Source: Rhodoferax sp.
GTDB taxonomy: Bacteria; Pseudomonadota; Gammaproteobacteria; Burkholderiales; Burkholderiaceae_C
Length of the DNA stretch: 19,275 bases
Assembly (NCBI GenBank): GCA_020048255.1
Contig: JAIFMR010000161.1
Span: 772-20,046, forward strand
Direction of reading: 5' to 3'
Positions 13,635 through 19,275 of this stretch are shown in pieces; position 1 is the first letter of the stretch; every line of letters starts with the position of its first letter. Below the pieces are notes generated by a model. It was not told where the DNA came from. It saw nothing but the letters and a program-made list of their open reading frames with translations, and made no database searches. Made by a program: the position numbers and the translations under genes.

Positions 13635-14644
13635 GGTTGAACATCACTCACGAAACGCAGTACGACTACGAACCCGCCGTGGAAACTGCGCAGCACATGA
13701 CCTACCTCACGCCGCTGCAGACGGCATCTCAGCAACTGGTCAGCCACCGCCTGGAGATCTCGCCACAGCCGGCCCAAAGCAGCAGCACCATCGACGTCTT
13801 TGGCAACACGCGCCATTTCTTCTCGTTGCAGGAACTACACCGCCAGTTGCGGGTGGTGGGCATCAGCGAAGTCGTCACCCAAGCCAGTACCTTGCCCCAC
13901 AACGAAGTGGGCTGGCAAGCCGCCCGGGAGCACTTTCGCTACCAGGCCGGGTCAGTGTTTGATGCCGCCAATGAATTCGTTTTTGCGTCGCCCATGGTGC
14001 CGCAGCACGCGGCCTTTGCAGGCTATGCGCGCGCCAGTTTCCCACCGGATCAAACTCTGCTGGCGGGCGCACTGGATTTGATGCACCGAATTCATGCGGA
14101 TTTCATCTACGAGAGCCAAAGCACCGAAGTCAACACACCGGCGCTGCAGGCGCTGACACAACGCAAGGGCGTGTGCCAAGACTTTGCCCATATTTTTATT
14201 GCGTGCCTGCGCTCTTTGGGGCTGGCAGCGCGTTATGTCAGTGGTTATTTGTTAACGCAACCGCCGCCAGGCACCATCAAGCTCCGAGGCAGTGACGCGT
14301 CCCATGCCTGGGCTTCGGTGTATGTCCCCAGCCTGCAAGAAAATCCTCACGCCGCAACCACCTCCAGCCTGTGGGTTGACCTGGACCCCACCAACGACCG
14401 AGCGGGTTGTCCTTCGCCCGGTGAGGACTACGTGACCTTGGCTATTGGACGAGATTTTTCAGATGTTTCACCGATGCGCGGTGTGATTCACGGCGGTGCC
14501 AGCCACCGGTTGACCGTGGGCGTGACTGTCGAGCCAGTCGTGCCCATGACCCAGGGCGGCGGACAAAGCCAAACGCAGTCGCAAGGTCTGTTTCAGTCAC
14601 AGGGCCAAAGTCAGGGTCAAAACCAGGGGTTGGGTCGACGCTAG
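13631..14644 (+). CDS. Transglutaminase-like protein with glutamine-rich tail
   Basis: This 337-residue protein has an N-terminal beta-rich region (MRLNITHETQYDYEPAV, typical of the family) and a transglutaminase-like catalytic core. The triad is C182 (KGVCQDFAH), H225 (SHAWASVYV) and D252 (DLDPTND). Such bacterial enzymes may act as cysteine peptidases or amide-transfer enzymes. The start overlaps the ATP-grasp stop, so the two are probably made together and may act on the same product, one forming and one cutting or transferring an amide bond; this is inference. From residue 308 a 30-residue tail follows with 11 glutamines, written with mixed CAA and CAG codons and ending RR. Most family members end near residue 300, so this tail is extra. 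Its stop is one base from the stop of the opposing gene. Confidence 0.92.
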   Translation: MRLNITHETQYDYEPAVETAQHMTYLTPLQTASQQLVSHRLEISPQPAQSSSTIDVFGNTRHFFSLQELHRQLRVVGISEVVTQASTLPHNEVGWQAAREHFRYQAGSVFDAANEFVFASPMVPQHAAFAGYARASFPPDQTLLAGALDLMHRIHADFIYESQSTEVNTPALQALTQRKGVCQDFAHIFIACLRSLGLAARYVSGYLLTQPPPGTIKLRGSDASHAWASVYVPSLQENPHAATTSSLWVDLDPTNDRAGCPSPGEDYVTLAIGRDFSDVSPMRGVIHGGASHRLTVGVTVEPVVPMTQGGGQSQTQSQGLFQSQGQSQGQNQGLGRR

Positions 14645-14645
14645 G

Positions 14646-15836
14646 TCAATCCATCACCGCGGCATAAACCATGTCGCGAAACAGCATGCGGTAGTACTCA
14701 CGCTGGTTAGGCGCTTGCAGCATCAAACAGGCAAACATATCCAGTTGGGGGTCGACAAAAAACGAAGTTCCGGCCAAGCCGCCCCAAAAATAGGTGCCCA
14801 CCGATCCAGGCACTGGCGCCACGCCAAGGTGTTTGCGAACAGCAAACCCAAGTCCAAACCCATGGCCGGCTGGCAACAACGCCCGGCTGCCACCGCTCGC
14901 TACCGCAATGTCACCAAGGTGGTCCGTGGTCATAAAATCGACTGTCTGTGGGCCCAACAAACGCACACCATCGAGCTCGCCGCGGTTCAACAAAAACTGC
15001 AAAAACCGGGCGTAGTCCGGGGCGGTTGAAATCAAGCCTCCACCACCCGACGCCAAGGCAGCGTCACTGCGCACATCGATCACCCGCATCTGGGCACCCC
15101 CATCGGGGTCCTTGGCAAAGGGCTCGGCAATATGACCATGAAACTCCGCCGGCACCGTAAAAGACGTGTCGGGCATGCCCAGCGGGTCAAAAAGGCGGTC
15201 CTGCAAAAACTGCTGCAGGGTTTGCTGCGATACCACCTCAATCACACGGCCCAGCACGTCTGTGGCACGGCTGTATTCAAAAACACTGCCTGGCTCAAAC
15301 ATCAGCGGCAGACTGGCCAACTGCTGTGTCAACTCCGCCAGACTGCGTTCACGCGAACCGATGCGCAGCTGCGCATACTGCCGCTGCACTGGCGCACTAC
15401 CCAAAAACTCATAAGTCATGCCCGCTGTGTGGCGCAACAAGTCATGCACCGAAGCGCCGCGCTGCACGCGCTGCAACTTTGGCTCGGCATCATCTGGCAC
15501 CATCACCTGTTGCTGCGCAAACTCGGGTAAATATTTGAAAACCGGATCGGCCAGCAGCATACGGCCCTCTTCGACCAGCATCATGGCCGCCACCGACACA
15601 ATGGGTTTGGTCATCGAATAAATGCGGAAACGGGCGTCGCGATGCATGGCCTCACCGGTGCCCGGATTGAGCTGGCCTACGCTGTCAAACAACGCGGTCT
15701 TGCCGTGCCGTGCCACCACGGCCACGGCACCCGGCAAACGCTTGCGTAGCACTTCGTCCTGCAGCACGGCCATCAAACGCGCGAGGCGGGGGGTGCTTAA
15801 ACCAATTTTTTCAGGAGGCACGGCAGCCAGGGTCAT
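14646..15836 (-). CDS. Serine hydrolase of the beta-lactamase (class C / EstB-like) family
   Basis: This 396-residue enzyme has the beta-lactamase fold. The nucleophile motif is S74-M-T-K77 (IYSMTKPIV) and the second motif is Y188-S-R (FEYSRATDV), as in class C enzymes and family VIII esterases. A WGG motif (YFWGGLAGTSFFV) is found near the C-terminus in place of the KTG box of true beta-lactamases, which favours an esterase or peptidase activity over antibiotic resistance. There is no signal peptide, so it is probably cytoplasmic; a true periplasmic beta-lactamase is therefore unlikely. The ATG at 15836 has no strong ribosome-binding site. It is transcribed towards the transglutaminase gene and divergently from the amino-acid transporter. 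Substrate unknown. Confidence 0.9.
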   Translation of the reverse strand: MTLAAVPPEKIGLSTPRLARLMAVLQDEVLRKRLPGAVAVVARHGKTALFDSVGQLNPGTGEAMHRDARFRIYSMTKPIVSVAAMMLVEEGRMLLADPVFKYLPEFAQQQVMVPDDAEPKLQRVQRGASVHDLLRHTAGMTYEFLGSAPVQRQYAQLRIGSRERSLAELTQQLASLPLMFEPGSVFEYSRATDVLGRVIEVVSQQTLQQFLQDRLFDPLGMPDTSFTVPAEFHGHIAEPFAKDPDGGAQMRVIDVRSDAALASGGGGLISTAPDYARFLQFLLNRGELDGVRLLGPQTVDFMTTDHLGDIAVASGGSRALLPAGHGFGLGFAVRKHLGVAPVPGSVGTYFWGGLAGTSFFVDPQLDMFACLMLQAPNQREYYRMLFRDMVYAAVMD

Positions 15837-15950
15837 ACAGTTACTTTCTGTTCATAAACACAAAATGGGCGTATCGATCCAAGTCCCACGGGTCCAGCGG
15901 GTGACAAAAAATTCATGACTCGCAAGGAAGGCTGATGGTGCGATGTCGCA

Positions 15951-15966
15951 TGGCACATTTACTGCT
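15951..15966 (+). promoter_or_regulatory. Candidate sigma-54 (-24/-12) promoter upstream of aapJ
   Basis: TGGCAC-ATTTA-CTGCT matches the sigma-54 consensus TGGCAC-N5-TTGCW apart from C for the first T of the -12 block. GG (15952-15953) and GC (15964-15965) are separated by exactly 10 bases. Transcription would start near 15976, leaving a leader of about 150 bases before aapJ. A perfect 12-base palindrome TGCGATGTCGCA (15939-15950) abuts it upstream. The rest of 15837-16129 holds the sites listed separately and no gene. Confidence 0.45.
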
Positions 15967-16053
15967 TTAGAGGATGGCTGATCGGCGTCGCGAATAAAGT
16001 TATGAAAAAAGCGCATCAATTTCAAGCGTAAACCCCCATACAACACGGTTTTT

Positions 16054-16070
16054 TGCACTGCTAAAGTGCA
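16054..16070 (+). promoter_or_regulatory. NtrC-like binding site upstream of aapJ
   Basis: TGCACT-GCTAA-AGTGCA is a perfect 6-5-6 inverted repeat. It matches the general NtrC operator form TGCAC-Y-N5-R-GTGCA, with T/A in place of the C/G preferred at the inner arm position. It lies 60 bases before the aapJ ATG but about 80 bases downstream of the expected start of the sigma-54 candidate, whereas NtrC sites normally lie upstream. It may therefore be another regulator's operator or act from downstream. Confidence 0.4.
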
Positions 16071-16074
16071 TTCC

Positions 16075-16093
16075 TTGTTGGATCTGTCAACAA
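16075..16093 (+). promoter_or_regulatory. Inverted repeat in the aapJ leader
   Basis: TTGTTG (16075-16080) and CAACAA (16088-16093) form a perfect 6-base inverted repeat with a 7-base spacer, five bases after the NtrC-like site. It may be a second operator or a small mRNA hairpin just before the T-rich stretch at 16101-16107. Function unknown. Confidence 0.3.
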
Positions 16094-16129
16094 TTGTCAT
16101 TCTTTTTTATCAACTGGAGCCCCAAACTC

Positions 16130-17164
16130 ATGCGTATCAACAAAATCAAAACTCTGGCTGTCGTTGCAGCCGCATTTGGCACATTGGCTGCCGCTCCAGC
16201 TCACGCTGGCAAGACCCTGGATGGCATCAAGGCACGTGGTCAGGTGATCTGCGGCGTCAATACCGGCCTGGCTGGCTTTAGTGCAGCCGACTCCGCTGGT
16301 AAATGGAGCGGTTTGGATGTGGATGTTTGCCGCGCAGTGGCTGCCGCCACTTTGGGCGATCCCGAGAAAGTCAAGTATGTTCCCTTGAATGCGCAACAGC
16401 GCTTCACGGCCCTGCAGTCTGGCGAAGTCGATGTCTTGTCCCGCAACACCACGTTCACTTTGACCCGTGATGCATCCCTGGGCATGCACGCCACCGGCGT
16501 AACTTACTACGACGGCCAGGGTTTCATGGTGCCAGTTAAGAGCAAGATCAAAAGCGCCAAGCAGCTTAAAGGTCAAACCGTGTGTGTGCAATCTGGCACC
16601 ACCACCGAGAAAAATCTGACTGATTACTCCAAAGCCAGCAAGCTAGGCATCAAGCCCGTGGTGTTTGAGCAACTCGAAGCCGCTGAAAATGCCTACTTCA
16701 CTGGCCGTTGCATTGCTTACACCACTGACGCATCTGGCTTGGCGTCCACCCGCAACAAGGTTGCCAAGGTACCTGCTGACCACATCATCCTGCCTGAGCT
16801 GATCTCCAAAGAACCCCTGGGCCCGATGGTGCGACGCGGTGACGACGAGTGGTTTGCTATTGTCAAGTGGACCATCCACGGCTTGCTCGAAGCTGAAGAG
16901 TACGGCGTCACCCAAGCCAATGCGGACTCCCTCAAAACATCCAGCACCGACCCCGTGGTCAAACGTATGCTGGGTACCTCTGAGGACACCGGCAAGTTGC
17001 TGGGTCTGGACAAGGAATGGTTGGCTCGCGCCATCAAGTCCACGGGCAACTATGGCGAGATTTTTGAGCGCAATGTTGGCCCCAAATCGGCCCTAGGCCT
17101 GCCTCGTGGTGTGAACAACCTGTGGAACAAGGGCGGGCTGATGTACGCCTACCCGGTTCGTTAA
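16130..17164 (+). CDS. aapJ: General L-amino-acid ABC transporter, periplasmic substrate-binding protein
   Basis: This 344-residue solute-binding protein delivers polar amino acids to the AapQM permease. Residues 1-26 are a signal peptide ending AHA. The mature protein opens KTLDGIKARGQVICGVNTG, followed by GFSAADSAGKWSGLDVDVCR and FTALQSGEVDVLSRNTTFT, the standard opening of AapJ/BztA proteins. The C-terminal part ends in GVNNLWNKGGLMYAYPVR, also typical, so the gene is complete. I chose ATG 16130 with TGGAG at 16115-16119; an earlier in-frame ATG at 16094 lacks a ribosome-binding site and adds a non-signal segment. Upstream elements suggest nitrogen control. A hairpin with a T-run follows the stop, which would make this protein more abundant than the permeases, as is usual for binding proteins. 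Confidence 0.95.
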   Translation: MRINKIKTLAVVAAAFGTLAAAPAHAGKTLDGIKARGQVICGVNTGLAGFSAADSAGKWSGLDVDVCRAVAAATLGDPEKVKYVPLNAQQRFTALQSGEVDVLSRNTTFTLTRDASLGMHATGVTYYDGQGFMVPVKSKIKSAKQLKGQTVCVQSGTTTEKNLTDYSKASKLGIKPVVFEQLEAAENAYFTGRCIAYTTDASGLASTRNKVAKVPADHIILPELISKEPLGPMVRRGDDEWFAIVKWTIHGLLEAEEYGVTQANADSLKTSSTDPVVKRMLGTSEDTGKLLGLDKEWLARAIKSTGNYGEIFERNVGPKSALGLPRGVNNLWNKGGLMYAYPVR

Positions 17165-17186
17165 TCACACCCCTTAGCGCATGAAT

Positions 17187-17232
17187 GCGCCGCCAGATCT
17201 CGTTCAAGGCGATATCGGCGGCGCTTTTTTTT
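17187..17232 (+). terminator. Attenuating terminator hairpin between aapJ and aapQ
   Basis: GCGCCGCC (17187-17194) pairs with GGCGGCGC (17217-17224) and is followed by eight T residues (17225-17232). GAT/ATC extend the stem inward after one bulged base. By form this is a strong Rho-independent terminator, yet it lies inside the transporter operon and ends only 7 bases before the aapQ ATG, so partial read-through is the likely purpose. Confidence 0.8.
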
Positions 17233-17239
17233 AAACATC

Positions 17240-18415
17240 ATGAACGCAAACACCCCACCCAAAAAAAATAACTGGTCCTGGCGAAGCCAAGCGTTTCGCG
17301 GCTTGATCTACCAGGTGCTCGCCATCCTTGCCATCGTTGGTGTGGTGTGGTTCTTGGCGCACAACACGCTGGTCAACATGCGGGTGCGAGGCATCCAGAG
17401 TGGCTTTGATTTTTTAACACAAGCCGCTGGCTTTGATATCGGCGAGAGTCTTTACCCGTTTGACTCTGAGCAACCCTACTGGCAAGCTTTCTTGGTCGGT
17501 GTGACCAACACCTTGCGCGTGGCGATTCTGGGTGTCATCCTGGCCACTATTTTGGGAACCCTCTTGGGCGTCGGGCGTTTTTCGCGCAATGCACTGGTGC
17601 GTGGGCTGTGCTTGTCTTATGTTGAATTTTTCCGCAACATCCCCGTGCTGCTGCAATTGCTGCTGTGGTACGTGGTGCTGACTGAGGTCTTGCCAGCCGC
17701 TTCTGAAGCGTGGACATTGGGACCATTTTTTCTGAGCAAGGGTGGGCTGAACTACCCCATTCCGGTCTGGGCCACTGGTCAATTGTTTGCCGCCTTTGGC
17801 TTTGTGGCTGGCATTGCTCTGATCTGGCTCTACCGCCGCTGGGCCAGGCTGCAGTTTGAAGCCACCGGCAAAGTCCGCAGCCAGTTCTGGATACCCCTCT
17901 ACATTTTTATCGGTGGTGGGCTGTTGGGCTGGGCCATTGGCGGCGCGCCCACTGATTTCAACAACCCAGTCAAGGGAGAATTCTCCATCGAGAACGGCGG
18001 CGCGCTGACGCCTGAATTTTTGGCGGTGCTGCTGGGTTTAACGCTGTACACGGCCGCGTTTATTGCCGAGGTGGTGCGCGGTGGGATTCAATCGGTGCCG
18101 CGCGGCCAGGGCGAGGCGGCTTCTGCACTCGGGCTATCGCGCAATCAGGAAATGCGCTTGATTATGCTGCCGCAAGCCTTGCGCGTGATCATTCCGCCAC
18201 TGACCAACCAATACCTCAATCTGACCAAAAACTCGTCTCTGGCGGTGGCCATTGGCTACCCCGACGTGGTCTCCATTGCCAACACAGCCCTGAACCAGAC
18301 TGGCCGGGCGGTGGAATGTATTTCCCTGGTGATGCTGGTCTACCTCACCACATCCTTGGGCACGTCGCTGCTCATGAACTGGTACAACAGCCGTGCGGCG
18401 ATCAAAGAACGTTGA
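17240..18415 (+). CDS. aapQ: Amino-acid ABC transporter permease AapQ
   Basis: This 391-residue inner-membrane permease is one of the two channel subunits of the AapJQMP importer. The first helix is at about residues 20-42, followed by a long segment before the conserved permease core, and later the cytoplasmic EAA loop (about 276-300: AEVVRGGIQSVPRGQGEAAS then ALGLS) that docks the ATPase AapP. The C-terminal block NQYLNLTKNSSLAVAIGYPD is highly characteristic of HisM-type permeases. The length fits AapQ, which is longer than ordinary HisM/Q permeases. No Shine-Dalgarno sequence is visible before ATG 17240 because the eight-T run of the preceding hairpin occupies that position, so initiation may be weak or depend on leader structure. 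aapM follows 16 bases after the stop. Confidence 0.95.
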   Translation: MNANTPPKKNNWSWRSQAFRGLIYQVLAILAIVGVVWFLAHNTLVNMRVRGIQSGFDFLTQAAGFDIGESLYPFDSEQPYWQAFLVGVTNTLRVAILGVILATILGTLLGVGRFSRNALVRGLCLSYVEFFRNIPVLLQLLLWYVVLTEVLPAASEAWTLGPFFLSKGGLNYPIPVWATGQLFAAFGFVAGIALIWLYRRWARLQFEATGKVRSQFWIPLYIFIGGGLLGWAIGGAPTDFNNPVKGEFSIENGGALTPEFLAVLLGLTLYTAAFIAEVVRGGIQSVPRGQGEAASALGLSRNQEMRLIMLPQALRVIIPPLTNQYLNLTKNSSLAVAIGYPDVVSIANTALNQTGRAVECISLVMLVYLTTSLGTSLLMNWYNSRAAIKER

Positions 18416-18431
18416 ACAGGACTTACACACC

Positions 18432-19275
18432 ATGACTGCAACGACTTTTCAACCAATTGCCGCGCGACCGGCACCCGTCAACACAGAAGGCCCCGTGGCC
18501 TGGGTCAAGGCCAATTTATTGGCCGACTGGAAGACCACGCTGTCCACCCTCATCATTGGTGGCATCCTGCTGTGGTATGTGCCGCAAATTCTCAACTGGG
18601 CCTTGTTCAAGGCCAGTTGGCTCCCCAGCTATGAAGCCTGCCGTGCCGATGGCGTGGGGGCCTGCTGGGGCGTGATTGCCGAAAAATACCGCTTGATTAT
18701 TTTTGGCCGTTACCCGTTTGAAGAACAATGGCGCCCCCTGATAGCCACCGTGCTGCTGACGGGTCTGCTGGTGGCCAGTTGCATGCGCGCTTTTTGGAAA
18801 GCCTGGCTGCCGCTGCTCTGGGTGGTGGTTCTGGCAGCGTTTTTTACCTTGATGTTTGGCAATGTCATGGGCTTGACCCGCGTTGACACCGACCGCTGGG
18901 GCGGCTTGCCATTGACGATTTTGTTGGCATCGCTGTCACTGGTGATGTGTTTTCCGATCGCCTTGGTCATTGCTTTGGGGCGTCGTTCCAAGCTGCCAGC
19001 CATTCGGAGTTTTTGCACGATTTACGTCGAGCTGATTCGGGGCGTGCCGCTGATCTCCGTACTGTTCATGGCCTCGTTCATGTTCCCACTGTTCATGCCT
19101 CAGGGCTTGCAGATTGACGTGCTGATTCGCGTGCTGGTGGGCATCACCCTGTTTGCTGCGGCCTACATGGCCGAGGTGATTCGGGGTGGCTTGCAGGCCA
19201 TCCCCAAAGGGCAGGTGGAAGCAGCTGCCACATTGGGGCTGTCTTACTGGCAAACACAACGCATGATCGTCTTGC
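18432..19275 (+). CDS. aapM: Amino-acid ABC transporter permease AapM (partial, runs off right edge)
   Basis: The frame is open from ATG 18432 to the window end: 281 complete codons plus one base. AGGA at 18418-18421 is a good ribosome-binding site. Several hydrophobic helices are visible, including one at about residues 37-57 (TLSTLIIGGILLWYVPQI), two near 100-145, and the permease core with VELIRGVPLISVLF. The EAA loop (about 247-271: AEVIRGGLQAIPKGQVEAAA then TLGLS) matches the one in aapQ, as expected for paired permeases. The last roughly 50-100 codons and the expected ATPase gene aapP lie beyond the window. Position and length before the core fit AapM rather than a generic HisM permease. 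Confidence 0.93.
   Translation, partial: MTATTFQPIAARPAPVNTEGPVAWVKANLLADWKTTLSTLIIGGILLWYVPQILNWALFKASWLPSYEACRADGVGACWGVIAEKYRLIIFGRYPFEEQWRPLIATVLLTGLLVASCMRAFWKAWLPLLWVVVLAAFFTLMFGNVMGLTRVDTDRWGGLPLTILLASLSLVMCFPIALVIALGRRSKLPAIRSFCTIYVELIRGVPLISVLFMASFMFPLFMPQGLQIDVLIRVLVGITLFAAAYMAEVIRGGLQAIPKGQVEAAATLGLSYWQTQRMIVL

Noticed and set aside
14646..15836. Antibiotic-resistance beta-lactamase
   Set aside because: There is no signal peptide, and WGG replaces the KTG box, so an esterase- or peptidase-type hydrolase is more likely.

Overview
The window looks like a chromosomal segment of a betaproteobacterium, most likely family Comamonadaceae (Rhodoferax/Polaromonas type). Reasons: moderately GC-rich coding sequence, protein similarity as I recognise it, an Aap-type amino-acid transporter, a ProQ/FinO protein with a long C-terminal extension, and at 281-325 a hairpin of the TAGCTGCTAGC...GCTAGCAGCTA type that I recall as a dispersed repeat in that family. 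The taxonomic call is inference. I see no RNA genes, insertion sequences, CRISPR arrays or phage genes.

Layout. (1) 1-325: the 3' end of a DUF2126 transglutaminase-like gene and its terminator. (2) 367-780, minus strand: a single-domain response regulator. It is divergent from (3) 886-8850, plus strand: a tightly packed run of a cupredoxin, a c-type cytochrome, a diheme peroxidase, the methionine-sulfoxide reductase pair MsrP/MsrQ, a four-helix-bundle chemoreceptor, a second PAS-containing chemoreceptor broken by a one-base frameshift, and a small two-helix membrane protein of unknown function. Several neighbours share ATGA stop/start overlaps, which suggests one transcript joining periplasmic redox repair to chemosensing. 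(4) 8921-10870, minus strand: a nearly sensorless chemoreceptor behind a ProQ/FinO RNA chaperone. (5) 10938-14644, plus strand: a fused circularly permuted ATP-grasp/alpha-E protein overlapping a transglutaminase with a glutamine-rich tail. Together with the DUF2126 gene at the left edge these belong to a widespread but poorly understood gene set. (6) 14646-15836, minus strand: a cytoplasmic serine beta-lactamase-like hydrolase whose stop lies one base from the transglutaminase stop. (7) 15837-19275, plus strand: a general L-amino-acid ABC importer (aapJ, aapQ, partial aapM), with sigma-54-like and NtrC-like sites upstream of aapJ and an attenuator-like hairpin between aapJ and aapQ.

How they fit together. 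The most interesting unit is region 3. MsrP/MsrQ repair oxidised methionine in periplasmic proteins, the cupredoxin and cytochrome could carry electrons, and the diheme protein probably removes peroxide. A chemoreceptor gene overlapping msrQ raises the possibility that the cell swims in response to the oxidative or redox stress this operon handles. This link is inferred from gene order only. Region 5 is the second point of interest: the DUF2126 gene and the ATP-grasp/transglutaminase pair, which I believe are commonly adjacent, are here separated by about 10.6 kb of redox and chemotaxis genes.
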